Source of the DNA: Paeniglutamicibacter sulfureus
GTDB taxonomy: Bacteria > Actinomycetota > Actinomycetes > Actinomycetales > Micrococcaceae
Assembly: GCF_039535115.1 (NCBI RefSeq)
Contig: NZ_BAAAWO010000001.1
Coordinates: forward strand, 3,286,001-3,350,000
Reading direction: 5' to 3'
DNA: 64,000 nucleotides
Shown piece by piece: positions 27,261 to 35,769 of the stretch. Every line of letters starts with the position of its first letter. Within the stretch, counting starts at the first letter, position 1. The notes under the pieces are model-generated. The model was not told the DNA's origin. It saw only the letters and a program-made list of their open reading frames with translations, and ran no database searches. The position numbers and the translations under genes were made by a program.

Positions 27261-27356
27261 TCTCCATCGTTTCTGGCGGTAGCACCTTGTCCACCGGAGT
27301 GTGGAAGGTTGCTGCGGCGTCGTAGAGCCAGATCTCTCGGCCGCTCGGGATGGGGG
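27261..27356 (-). promoter_or_regulatory. SAM-I (S-box-like) riboswitch before metY
   Basis: Read on the minus strand: CCATC opens P1, then CGAGCGGCCGAGAGATCTGG, CTACGACGCCGCAGCAACC, a variable P3 arm, AAGGTGCTACCGCCAG and GATGGAGA closing P1. These are the conserved S-box blocks in order. Four other copies in this window share them. The metY ATG is 166 nt further, so control here may act on transcription or on a distal ribosome site. Confidence 0.88.
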
Positions 27357-27487
27357 TCTGGGATCCATTGTGGCAAGAAAATTGCCTGTAGCCAAAGAAT
27401 ATGTGCTTAGGTTGCGTCCGGGGGGATGGGAATCGAAGGATCTGCACCGGATCCCGGCGGCGTTCCTGCCCGGTTAGGCTTGTGGCC

Positions 27488-28039
27488 ATGAGTGCAACCT
27501 TGGTTTTGGTCCGTCACGGTGAAACGGCATGGAATGCCGAAGGTCGACTTCAGGGTCAGACGGATATTCCGCTCAATGAGCTGGGACGTGAGCAGGCGCG
27601 TGGCGCGGGCCGGGAACTGGCAACCCGCCACTGGGATGTACTGGTCTCATCGACGCTTGGCCGCGCAGCGGAAACGGCGGAACTCATCGGGCATGACCTG
27701 GGGTTGACGCTGACCGAAAAATTGGGCGGTCTCCAGGAACGCCACTACGGCAATGCCGAAGGCCGTGTGGTCCGCGACCTGCCCCGCGAGGAGATCGACC
27801 TGCTGCTGCACTCGGCAGAGCCCGAGGAAGACGTGGTGAAGCGCGGGATTTCCGCCCTCAGTGAGCTGGTGCTGCGTTACGAGGGCAAGAACATCATTGC
27901 CGTGGCCCACGGGACATTGATCCGACTGACTGTTGATGAGCTGCAGGGCGGCGTGCGAACCAAACCGCTGCGCAATGGCCAGATCGTCGAAGTGGACATC
28001 AGCCTGCTGCAGCGGCACCTGTCCGCCGCCGCACACTAG
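27488..28039 (+). CDS. Histidine phosphatase family protein (phosphoglycerate-mutase-like)
   Basis: The product has 183 aa, starting MSATLVLVRHGETAWN at 27488. The RHG motif carries the catalytic histidine. The second histidine is in AVAHGTLIRL, with ERHYGNAEG as the typical middle motif. The small size suggests a phosphatase acting on small phosphorylated metabolites rather than glycolytic mutase activity; the substrate is unknown. It is divergent from the metY leader, so its promoter shares 27357-27487 with metY. It converges with gbcB. Confidence 0.85.
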   Translation: MSATLVLVRHGETAWNAEGRLQGQTDIPLNELGREQARGAGRELATRHWDVLVSSTLGRAAETAELIGHDLGLTLTEKLGGLQERHYGNAEGRVVRDLPREEIDLLLHSAEPEEDVVKRGISALSELVLRYEGKNIIAVAHGTLIRLTVDELQGGVRTKPLRNGQIVEVDISLLQRHLSAAAH

Positions 28040-28176
28040 GAAATTCCGCCCTCCAACATGAACCACGTTGGCATGGCTGGAACGTCCTTGGCGACCCCCT
28101 GGCCTTGCGCCGCGAGGGCCGATGACCTCCATGCCCGCCATCCATGCTTCCGAGGTCACCTCCTGGAACCAGCCGG

Positions 28177-29637
28177 CTAGGCGTCGATCACCAGATCGGT
28201 CCGCGCGGTCGAGCAACACGGCAGGAACTTGCCGGCCTCGATCTCCCGTGCGCGGATCCCGCCTTGGTGGTTCATCTCAACATCACCGGAAAGCTTCACG
28301 ATCTTGCAGGAGCCGCACATGCCTTCCTGGCAGTTGGCGCCGATCCTGACTCCGGCTCGCTGGGCAATGCCGAGGATCTTCTCCTCGGGGTCGATGCGCA
28401 CGTTGATGCCGGTGCGCATGAAGGACAGGGTGAGGCTTCCGGTGCCGACGGTGTCGAATGCCGAAACGTCGGGGGCGGAGGGTTCCGCTGTTTCTGCCTC
28501 GGCGGCCGGAACCTCGGAATCGACGGGGTCTGGTTCGGCAAAGTCGGGATCGGCCGCCTGGAGCGGCAGTCCCGTGGCCTCCAGCGGGCCCTCGTCGTCG
28601 TAGGCCGGTTCGTACATGCCTAGGGCGGAAGGCTGGCTTTCGTAGTAGTCCTCCGCCGAATCGGAGATTTCCTCCGCGATTTCCTCGGCAATCTCCTCCG
28701 CCAGGGCAACCTCTGTCTGGTATTCCAGGGTCGTCTCGCAGTCTCCGGAGAAGAATTCCATGTGGATGGAGGTGTCGTCGACGCCGACCGCGGCAAGCAG
28801 TTCGGACACGTTGTTCAGGTAGCCCTCGGGGCCGCAGGCGTAGACCTGGCGTCCGTTGGCATCTGGCGCCACCTCATCCAGCATCGCGGTGGACAGCCGT
28901 CCGGTGAGGCCTTCCCAGTCCGCGGGCGCGCTGCGGTCGCCCAGGGAGAAGTGGACGGTGACGCGCGAATCCACGGTGGCGATGTAGCCCAGTTCCTGGT
29001 GGAAGGCGAAGCCTCCGGGTGCGGCACCGTGATAGAGCACCACCACGTCGGCCTGTCCGGGCAGCGAGTGGATGGTCCGCAGCATGGACATGATCGGGGT
29101 GATGCCGGAGCCCGCGGCCAGCAGGAGGTAGCGCGCCCGCCGGTCGGCGTCGGGCAGGTGGAAGGCGCCGACGGGTCCGAGCATCTCGAGCACCGTGCCG
29201 GGTCCGACGTTTTCGTGCACCCACGGCGAGACCCGGCCGGCCGGGTCTCGCTTCACCGTGATGTCGAAGGTCCACGGTTTCGTGGGCGAACTGGACAGGG
29301 AGTAGCTGCGGTCGATCGGGTCCCCGCCCTCGCCGTTCACGGGGAAGGCGATGTTCACGTATTGACCCGGGCGGAACGCGAGGGGCGCGCCGTCTGCGCG
29401 GCGGAACACGAAGGTCAGCATTCCACCGACTTCCGGAACAATCTCGACGCATTCGGCCAGGAACTCCTGCGGGTGCCAGGGGCCCAGGGCGCGCGCGGCA
29501 CTGGCCGGTCCCTCGGTGCTGCCCAGCACGCGGTTCCACGGCATTTCCAGGCCGCGGATGCGCTGTGGCTCCTGGTGGGGCGCGGTAATGGTCGTGGTCT
29601 CGGCCATGATTGTGGGCTCAGTCGCGGTCATGGTCAC
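28177..29637 (-). CDS. gbcB: Glycine-betaine demethylase reductase subunit (FAD/NAD + 2Fe-2S), with long acidic linker
   Basis: The product has 486 aa. The start is GTG at 29637, overlapping the gbcA stop (GTGA). Domains: FAD-binding barrel with RSYSLSS (110-116); NAD(P) domain with GSGITP (176-181) and CGPEGY (268-273); plant-type ferredoxin with cysteines C436, C441, C444 and C474. It transfers electrons from NAD(P)H to the Rieske oxygenase. Unusual: residues about 305-396 form an extra, highly acidic, Ala/Glu/Pro-rich linker (LAEEIAEEIAEEISDSAEDY) between reductase and ferredoxin. Relatives are shorter (around 360-370 aa as I recall). No frameshift is evident. Confidence 0.85.
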   Translation of the reverse strand: MTMTATEPTIMAETTTITAPHQEPQRIRGLEMPWNRVLGSTEGPASAARALGPWHPQEFLAECVEIVPEVGGMLTFVFRRADGAPLAFRPGQYVNIAFPVNGEGGDPIDRSYSLSSSPTKPWTFDITVKRDPAGRVSPWVHENVGPGTVLEMLGPVGAFHLPDADRRARYLLLAAGSGITPIMSMLRTIHSLPGQADVVVLYHGAAPGGFAFHQELGYIATVDSRVTVHFSLGDRSAPADWEGLTGRLSTAMLDEVAPDANGRQVYACGPEGYLNNVSELLAAVGVDDTSIHMEFFSGDCETTLEYQTEVALAEEIAEEIAEEISDSAEDYYESQPSALGMYEPAYDDEGPLEATGLPLQAADPDFAEPDPVDSEVPAAEAETAEPSAPDVSAFDTVGTGSLTLSFMRTGINVRIDPEEKILGIAQRAGVRIGANCQEGMCGSCKIVKLSGDVEMNHQGGIRAREIEAGKFLPCCSTARTDLVIDA

Positions 29638-30938
29638 GACAGGTGTTCCTGCACGCGCTGGATGTACCAGTTGATGAATGCCTCGACCTGGTATTCGCTT
29701 TTCATGTACGGGCCGGGTTCGTAGGCGGGGCTGCCGGCTCCCTTTTGGCAGAGTTCGACGAATTCCTTGTCCTGCAGGTTGGTCTGCTTCCAGGTGTGCG
29801 TGAGCTTCTCCAGGTCGTAGTCGTCGCCTTCCACGGCATCGTCGGCGACCAGCCAGGTGGTGCGCACCAGGGTTTGGTGCTCGTTGACGGGGAACACTGC
29901 GAAGGTGATGACATGGTCGCCGAGGAAGTGGAACCAGCTGTTGGGTTGCAGGTGCATCGAGCAGCGGCCGAGGCGGAAGTCGCGCAGGTCCCCGAGCAGC
30001 TTCTTGGAGAGTCGGTGTCCGTCGGGGGAGAACGATTCGCCGTCGCCGTCGAGGGACTCGCGCGAGATGCGGATGCCAGCCACCCGGGTGTCTAGCTCCT
30101 CAACGACCTCGTAGGGAATGCCGTAGCGCCGGCAGCGGGCTTCGAGCGCGGCCTGCGCCTCGGTGTTGCGGTCCCACACCTCCTCGAGGTGCGGCGGGAT
30201 CAGGCCCTCGGTCAAACCCCAGGTGGGGAACAGGGAACAGGCCAGTTCCGGGTGCCCGTCGCAGTGGTAGCACTCCCGGTTGTTCTCCATGACGAGCTTC
30301 CAGTTGCCCTCCTCGATGATGTTCTGCTGGTAGGCGACCTTTGCCTTCGAGAGGTCGTGCGGGGCCAGGTAGGGCTCGAAGATCTTCGCAGTTTCGTCGA
30401 AGTCGGCCGGCGGTTCCTCGGCCATGCAGACGAAGATCAGGCCGGCGTATTCGCGGCTGTGGGCGCGCTTGAGCCCGAAGCAGCCCTTGTCGAACTTCGT
30501 TTCCCCGGGTGCGGAAGCGTGGATCAGGTCTCCGCTGGGGGCGTAGGTCCAGGAGTGGTAGCCGCACACCAGGTTCCCCGTGGTTCCGGTGGACTCGGTC
30601 AACACGCGCGCGCCGCGGTGGCGGCACACGTTGTGCAGGACGTTCACGCCGCCCTCGTCGTTGCGCAGCACGATCAGGGAGTAGGGCCCGTAGTCGACGG
30701 TCACATAGTCGCCCGGTTCCGGGAGCTCGGCGACGCTCGCGGCAAAGAGCCAGTGTTCGCCGAAAATGGCCTGCATGTCGATCTTGAAGATCGCCGGATC
30801 GGTGTAGAAGGGCGCGTCAAGGGAATGGCCTTCGCGGCGGAAGTCGAACAACTCGGTGATCTCGGCCAGCTGCTCCGCAGGCAATGACGAAGCGAGCTTG
30901 CCGCGTGAAGACAGGGGCACGTTCACTGATGCAGACAT
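29634..30938 (-). CDS. gbcA: Rieske oxygenase, glycine-betaine demethylase (GbcA-like)
   Basis: The product has 434 aa, starting MSASVNVPLS at 30938 with AGGAG eight bases upstream. The Rieske 2Fe-2S ligands are C105, H107, C125 and H128 (CRHRGAR...CGYHSW). The mononuclear iron site is in ENNRECYHCDGHPEL with H225 and H229. The family oxidatively removes a methyl group from glycine betaine, giving dimethylglycine and formaldehyde; stachydrine demethylase is a close alternative. It is co-transcribed and overlapping with the reductase gene, and divergent from a LysR regulator. No downstream dimethylglycine or sarcosine oxidase genes are in the window. Confidence 0.85.
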   Translation of the reverse strand: MSASVNVPLSSRGKLASSLPAEQLAEITELFDFRREGHSLDAPFYTDPAIFKIDMQAIFGEHWLFAASVAELPEPGDYVTVDYGPYSLIVLRNDEGGVNVLHNVCRHRGARVLTESTGTTGNLVCGYHSWTYAPSGDLIHASAPGETKFDKGCFGLKRAHSREYAGLIFVCMAEEPPADFDETAKIFEPYLAPHDLSKAKVAYQQNIIEEGNWKLVMENNRECYHCDGHPELACSLFPTWGLTEGLIPPHLEEVWDRNTEAQAALEARCRRYGIPYEVVEELDTRVAGIRISRESLDGDGESFSPDGHRLSKKLLGDLRDFRLGRCSMHLQPNSWFHFLGDHVITFAVFPVNEHQTLVRTTWLVADDAVEGDDYDLEKLTHTWKQTNLQDKEFVELCQKGAGSPAYEPGPYMKSEYQVEAFINWYIQRVQEHLS

Positions 30939-30986
30939 GTGTTTACTCCTCGGGGGAATGGGGCGGGCATGCGGGCCGGGGTCCCG

Positions 30987-31009
30987 GTTGGTGATCCAGG
31001 TCACCGAAA
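30987..31009. promoter_or_regulatory. Candidate LysR operator between gbcA and its divergent regulator
   Basis: GGTGA (30990-30994) and TCACC (31001-31005) are palindromic about TCCAGG, with flanking TT...AA also symmetric. It lies about 50 bp upstream of gbcA and 95 bp upstream of the regulator, a usual LysR operator position. Inference only. Confidence 0.35.
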
Positions 31010-31097
31010 TGCCGGAAACTTCTTACTCACGAGGGTATGGATCGATGCCCTGCAATAAAAGCGCAAGATTTTGGGGATAATGATGCAGAATAGGTGC

Positions 31098-32030
31098 ATG
31101 ATCGATCCGCGACTCACCACGCTCAGAGTGTTTGCCCGGACCGGCACCGTCGGGGCAACCGCGGAACTCACCGGATATTCGCCCTCAGCGGTGTCGGCAC
31201 AGTTGCGTGAGCTGCAGCGCGTGTTGGGCATGGAGCTGCTGGCGAAGGAAGGGCGGGGCGTGCGCCTGACGGCCACCGGCAGGTTCCTCGTGACGGGCTC
31301 CGACGTGTTGATGACGGAATGGGAGCGGCTGCGGGCCGCGGCGCTCCAGGCCGGCGACCAGGTACAGTCCCACTTCGGGCTGGGCGGCTTTTCCACCGCG
31401 GCTGCCCAGCTGCTCGCGCCGCTGGCCGCCACCCTGCGTACGGCACGTCCCTCGGTGGACGTCCAGGTGCTCGAGGCGAATCCGGCACGTTGCTTCGACC
31501 TGCTGGTCGCCGAACGAATCGACCTGGCGGTCATCGTGGCCATGCAGTCCCAGACCCATGTTGAGGAAGATCCGCGCTTCGAGCAGACCACGCTGCTCAA
31601 CGATCCCCTCGACGTGATCCTCCCCTCCGACCACCCGCTGGCAACGCGCGCAACGGTAACGCTCGAAGAGCTGGCGAGCGAGCCCTGGATCACCGAAGCC
31701 CCGGGGTCCACCTATCATTCCCTGTTCACTGCGGCGTTTACGGCCGTCGGAGTCACGCCGAGAATTGCCCACGAGGCCGTTGAGTGGGAAACCCAGATCG
31801 CCTTCGTCGGAGCTGGTCTTGGAGTTGGACTGCTGCCGCGCCTGGCGCCCCTGGGAAGCGCAGAGAATGTGACCCGACTGCGCATCTCGGGCCAGGGGAA
31901 ACCCGCCCGCAGGATTGTCGCGGCGGTGCGCAAAGGCAGCCTCGGCTCACCGCTGATCAAGGAATCGCTCGGGATCCTGCAGGGCAGGGCGAAGCGAATC
32001 CTCACCGAACGGCTGGATGGGGAAGGGTGA
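31098..32030 (+). CDS. LysR-family regulator, divergent from gbcAB
   Basis: The product has 310 aa. The start MIDPRLTTLRVFARTG at 31098 matches the family's usual short lead; ATG at 31083 is an alternative. The winged helix-turn-helix is TVGATAELTGYSPSAVSAQL. A type-2 periplasmic-binding effector domain runs from about residue 90 (GGFSTAAAQLLAPLAATLRT; DLLVAERIDLAVIVAM). Position and orientation suggest it controls the glycine-betaine demethylase genes, though known gbc regulators in Pseudomonas (GbdR) are AraC-type. The pairing is inferred. Confidence 0.85.
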   Translation: MIDPRLTTLRVFARTGTVGATAELTGYSPSAVSAQLRELQRVLGMELLAKEGRGVRLTATGRFLVTGSDVLMTEWERLRAAALQAGDQVQSHFGLGGFSTAAAQLLAPLAATLRTARPSVDVQVLEANPARCFDLLVAERIDLAVIVAMQSQTHVEEDPRFEQTTLLNDPLDVILPSDHPLATRATVTLEELASEPWITEAPGSTYHSLFTAAFTAVGVTPRIAHEAVEWETQIAFVGAGLGVGLLPRLAPLGSAENVTRLRISGQGKPARRIVAAVRKGSLGSPLIKESLGILQGRAKRILTERLDGEG

Positions 32031-32184
32031 AGCCGCGCGATCGCGGCGTTCGCGCCCGGGGGCACGACTTCGTGAGGTGCCGGAGGGCAAATACCATGTG
32101 GCGAATGCGTGTGGACGGGACCGCGTGAAGATCGGCGTGGTCCACGCCTAGAAAACACTGCCCGCGCGGGCGCACCATGTGTGC

Positions 32185-32832
32185 ATGAGCGAATCGTTTT
32201 TTGGGGATCCCGAATACTATGCCCGGTGTGCGAAGGCCTACGACGCCATGATCGGCTCAAAGGTGTACAACAAGGTGTTCTGGGGCACCGACCCCCGGCA
32301 ATATTCAATCTTCGCGGCCCAGGCCATTGCCTCCGGGAAAGGTCCGCTGCTGGAGGTTGCGGTCGGCACGGCGCAGGCCACGGCGACACTGCACGTGGCA
32401 AGTGCCCGGACGACGACGTTGGTGGACATGAGCGGACCGATGTTAAAGTTGGCCGGTGAATCCATCGCCACTGCCGCCGGCGGCACACTGCCCGATCGAA
32501 TCACCCTGGAATGCCGGGACATGCTCGCGCCCCCGGGAGACCGGAGGTACGAAACAATTCTCGGCCTGGGGCTGCTGCACCTGGTCCCGGATGTCACCGC
32601 CACCGTCCGGGAGCTGGGCAGGCAACTGGAAGATCACGGGAAGTTGTTCCTGGCCTCATTGGTCAGGGGATCGGCCCGGTCCAACGCCTATCTTGCGCTG
32701 CTGAAGGCGCACGGAGACATTGCCAGGATCCGATCCGGCACCGAGCTCTTCGACGAAGCCAGGGCCAGCGGTCTTGGATCCGTCACGCTGGCCCGTCGCG
32801 GGGCGATGGCGTACGTGGAGATTTCGCGGTAG
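32185..32832 (+). CDS. Class I SAM-dependent methyltransferase
   Basis: The product has 215 aa. The start MSESFFGDPEYYARCAKAYD at 32185 is preferred, but no good ribosome site is visible, so it may be leaderless or start six bases earlier. The SAM-binding glycine motif is LLEVAVGTAQAT; motif II is TTTLVDMSGPMLKLA; motif post-II is LGLGLLHLVPDV. The substrate is unknown. Its 3' end faces acs with only four bases between stops. Confidence 0.75.
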   Translation: MSESFFGDPEYYARCAKAYDAMIGSKVYNKVFWGTDPRQYSIFAAQAIASGKGPLLEVAVGTAQATATLHVASARTTTLVDMSGPMLKLAGESIATAAGGTLPDRITLECRDMLAPPGDRRYETILGLGLLHLVPDVTATVRELGRQLEDHGKLFLASLVRGSARSNAYLALLKAHGDIARIRSGTELFDEARASGLGSVTLARRGAMAYVEISR

Positions 32833-32836
32833 CCGG

Positions 32837-34813
32837 TTAGGCGTCGCAGATCTCCTTGATCTGTGCGATGCACGGCTCGTTCTGCAGGCTGGTGGTGTCG
32901 CCCAGGGCGCTGCGCTCAAAGAGCTGGGTCAGCAGCCTGCGCATGATCTTGCCCGAGCGGGTCTTGGGCACATCGGGAACGAAGACGATCTCGCGCGGCT
33001 TGGCGATGGGCCCGATCTGGGTTGCCACGTGGTTGCGAAGCTCCGCAATGAGGGCCTGCTGCTTTGCCAGCGCTTCGCCAGCCAGGTCCGTTCCCACCAC
33101 GGACTTGTCGAACGGCACCACGAACGCGGTGGCCGCGTGGCCGGTCTTGGCATCGCTGGTCGGGCAAACCCCGGCCTCGACGACTGCCGGGTGCGTGACT
33201 AGTGCCGATTCGATTTCGATGGTGGAAAGCCGGTGCCCGGAAATGTTGATGACATCGTCCGTGCGGCCCAGGATCCAGATGTCCCCGTCCTCATCGAAGC
33301 GCGCCCCGTCACCGGCCAGGAACCAGCCCTGCTGCGCGTACTTCTCCCAGTAGGAGGTGTAGTAGCGCTCGGGGTTGCCCCAGACGGTGCGGGCCATGGA
33401 CGGCCCGGTCTTGGTCAGCACGATGTAGCCCTGCAGGTTCTTCTCCACTGTTTGCGCCGCATCGTCGACGATGTCCACGGCTACGCCGGGCAGCGCGCGG
33501 GTGCCGCAGCCGGGTTTGAACGCGGTGTCGTCCTGGCGCGGGGAGAGGATCGTGGCACCGGTCTCGGACTGCCACCAGGTGTCGACCATGGGGATGCCGG
33601 CGGCGGTGTCGCGTCCGACCTGGCTGCGCAGCCAGCGCCACGCCTCGGGGTTCACGGCTTCGCCGACGGTCCCTGCCAACCGGATCGATGACAGGTCGTA
33701 GTCCGCGGGGATTCCCTCGGGGAACCAGCCCATCAGCGAGCGCACCAACGTGGGCGCGGTGTAATAGCTGGTCACGCCGTAGCGGGCGATGATTTCGAAG
33801 TGGCGGCCCGGGTGGGGGGCATTGGGCACGCCCTCGTAGATGACCTGGGTGACGCCGTTGGACAGCGGTCCGTAGATCTCATAGGTGTGCGCGGTGACCC
33901 AGGCCAGGTCGGCGGTGCACCAGTGGACGTCGTTCTCGCGCTTAGCCGGATCCGGGTTCGAGAAGAGGAACTCGTGGCTCCACGAGGCCTGGGTCAGGTA
34001 GCCGCCGGTGGTGTGGACCAGGCCCTTGGGCTGGCCGGTGGTGCCGGAGGTGTACATGATGAACAAGGGCGTTTCGGCGTCGAAGGCCTCGGGGGTGTGT
34101 ACGGTGCTCGCGGTGTCAACCGTCTCGTGCCACCACACGTCCCTGCCCTGCACCCAGTTGATGTCGGTGTGCCCGGTGCGGTTGATGACCAGGACGTGCT
34201 CGATCGAGTTTTCGCCGGAGACGGCCTCGTCGGCGTGCGCCTTGACCGGGACCGATGTGCCGCGGCGGAACTGGCCGTCGGTGGTGACCAGGAGCTTGGC
34301 GGCGGTGTCCTCGACGCGGAACTTCAGGGCTTCGGCGGAGAAGCCGCCGAAGACCAGCGAGTGCACCGCGCCGATGCGCGCGCAGGCCAGGGTGATGACG
34401 ATGGTTTCCACCAACACCGGCAGGTAGATGACCACGCGGTCGCCCTTGGTGATGCCCAAGGCGACCAGCGCATTGGCGGCCTGGGAAACACGGTCCTGCA
34501 GGTCCTTGTACGTGACGGTGGTGGTGTCGCCGGGCTCGCCCTCGAAGTGCAGGGCCACCTTGTCGCCGCGACCGGCTTCCACATGGCGGTCCACGCAGTT
34601 GTAGGCGGCGTTGAGCTTGCCGCCCTCGAACCAGCGCAACTCGGGTCCACGCCGCGCCTCCGGGTCCACGCCGGTGCTGCTGTGGACGGTGTGCCATTGG
34701 TCGGACCAGCTCAGACGCCGCGCCGCGGCGTCCCAGAAGGCCAGGCGTTCGGCTTCGCTCCAGGTGGCCTCGTTGGCGATGCCGGGGGCGGTCGTGTTCA
34801 GGGTTTCAGTCAT
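32837..34813 (-). CDS. acs: Acetyl-CoA synthetase (acetate-CoA ligase), SAM-riboswitch controlled
   Basis: The product has 658 aa, starting MTETLNTTAPGIANEATWSE at 34813. It activates acetate with ATP and CoA to acetyl-CoA. ANL-family motifs are FIMYTSGTTGQPKGLVHTTG, the W-W-Q-S-E-T motif at TWWQSETGATILSPRQDD, and the C-terminal lysine-acetylation motif TRSGKIMRRLL. Full-length Acs. The ribosome site GGAG is the 3' edge of a SAM-I-like riboswitch six bases from the ATG. The sulfonate permease gene ends 34 bp before the riboswitch, so acs is likely a later gene of the ssu transcript. MetY releases acetate, so SAM control of Acs may allow acetate recycling into O-acetylhomoserine. Confidence 0.95.
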   Translation of the reverse strand: MTETLNTTAPGIANEATWSEAERLAFWDAAARRLSWSDQWHTVHSSTGVDPEARRGPELRWFEGGKLNAAYNCVDRHVEAGRGDKVALHFEGEPGDTTTVTYKDLQDRVSQAANALVALGITKGDRVVIYLPVLVETIVITLACARIGAVHSLVFGGFSAEALKFRVEDTAAKLLVTTDGQFRRGTSVPVKAHADEAVSGENSIEHVLVINRTGHTDINWVQGRDVWWHETVDTASTVHTPEAFDAETPLFIMYTSGTTGQPKGLVHTTGGYLTQASWSHEFLFSNPDPAKRENDVHWCTADLAWVTAHTYEIYGPLSNGVTQVIYEGVPNAPHPGRHFEIIARYGVTSYYTAPTLVRSLMGWFPEGIPADYDLSSIRLAGTVGEAVNPEAWRWLRSQVGRDTAAGIPMVDTWWQSETGATILSPRQDDTAFKPGCGTRALPGVAVDIVDDAAQTVEKNLQGYIVLTKTGPSMARTVWGNPERYYTSYWEKYAQQGWFLAGDGARFDEDGDIWILGRTDDVINISGHRLSTIEIESALVTHPAVVEAGVCPTSDAKTGHAATAFVVPFDKSVVGTDLAGEALAKQQALIAELRNHVATQIGPIAKPREIVFVPDVPKTRSGKIMRRLLTQLFERSALGDTTSLQNEPCIAQIKEICDA

Positions 34814-34818
34814 TGTCT

Positions 34819-34905
34819 TCTCCATCGGTCCTGGCGTTGGCACTCCACCGCATATGTGGTTGCTGCGTCGTCACGGAGCCGGTTCTCTTGGCCGCTCGGG
34901 ATGCT
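34819..34905 (-). promoter_or_regulatory. SAM-I (S-box-like) riboswitch before acs
   Basis: Minus-strand order: CATCCCGAGCGGCC, AAGAGAACCGGCTC, GACGACGCAGCAACC, a short P3 arm, GGAGTGCCAACGCCAG and GATGGAGA. It deviates slightly from the other copies (AAGAGAACC; GTGCCAACG) but keeps their order and spacing. GGAG of the closing strand is the acs ribosome site, so folding would hide it. It sits inside an operon, downstream of the sulfonate permease gene. Confidence 0.8.
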
Positions 34906-34938
34906 TTTCTTCGGTGGTTCTTGGGCAGGTTTGCCGGG

Positions 34939-35769
34939 TCAGGCCCAGCGTTTGACGGCCCAGCGTTCGGCCAAGCCCACCAACGCGTCAGTGGTCTTGC
35001 CCAGCACGGCCAGCAGGATGATGGCGAGGATCAGTCGATCGATGCGCCCGTTGTTTTGGGAATCAAGCAGCAGGAACCCCAGGCCCATGGAGGATGCGAT
35101 TAATTCGGCGGCCACCAGGAACAGCCAGGCCTGGGCCAGGGCCAGCCGGAGGCCGGAAAATATTGCCGGAACCACCGCGGGAAGCTGGATGGTCGTCAAC
35201 AGCTTGACGCCCTTGAGTCCGAAAGCGCGGCCGGCCTCGATCAAGTTCTTGTCCACGTGGCGCAGGGCCAGGTACACGGTGGTGAATACGGGGAAAAACG
35301 CACCAATGACGATCAGGGTGACCTTGGAGTCCTCACCGATCTTCATCCACAGGATCAACAGCGGGACCCAGGCCAGGGATGGCACCGCGCGAAATGCCCC
35401 GATGGTCGGCGCCAGCAAAGCGTCGGCTATGCGCGACAAGCCGACCAGGGCGCCGATGGCCAGGCCCAGCACCGCGCCGATGGCAAAGCCGACCAGGACG
35501 CGCTGGGTTGAGATGCCAATGTGGTTGCCCAGTTCTCCGCGACCGAGAAGATCCACCGCGGCGGAAAACACCGAGGCCGGCGAAGGCAACTGGGCCGGGG
35601 TGACCCACCCGAACGAGGTCGCACCCTGCCACAGGGCGAGAATGAACAGCGGCACCAACGTACCCAGGCCGATGCGGCCCAGCCGGGATGCCAGCAGCGG
35701 GCCCCCGGGCGTGGACGCGCCGTTGCCGTTGGTCGATTCGCTGGTGTCCAGGGACAGGTCAGCGGACAT
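34939..35769 (-). CDS. ssuC: Aliphatic sulfonate-type ABC transporter permease
   Basis: The product has 276 aa with about six membrane helices after a short cytoplasmic lead. The BPD permease EAA-type loop is present: EAGRAFGLKGVKLLTTIQLP. The first helix is LGTLVPLFILALWQGATSFG. It overlaps the substrate-binding gene's stop by one base (TAATG). Family and order (ATPase - binding protein - permease) match SsuABC/TauABC importers of sulfonates or related organosulfur compounds. The substrate is not determinable from sequence. Confidence 0.88.
   Translation of the reverse strand: MSADLSLDTSESTNGNGASTPGGPLLASRLGRIGLGTLVPLFILALWQGATSFGWVTPAQLPSPASVFSAAVDLLGRGELGNHIGISTQRVLVGFAIGAVLGLAIGALVGLSRIADALLAPTIGAFRAVPSLAWVPLLILWMKIGEDSKVTLIVIGAFFPVFTTVYLALRHVDKNLIEAGRAFGLKGVKLLTTIQLPAVVPAIFSGLRLALAQAWLFLVAAELIASSMGLGFLLLDSQNNGRIDRLILAIILLAVLGKTTDALVGLAERWAVKRWA

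Noticed and set aside
27096..27395. 100-codon N-terminal extension of metY
   Set aside because: It would translate through the riboswitch and is not similar to any MetY N-terminus; the ATG at 27095 gives the normal family start.
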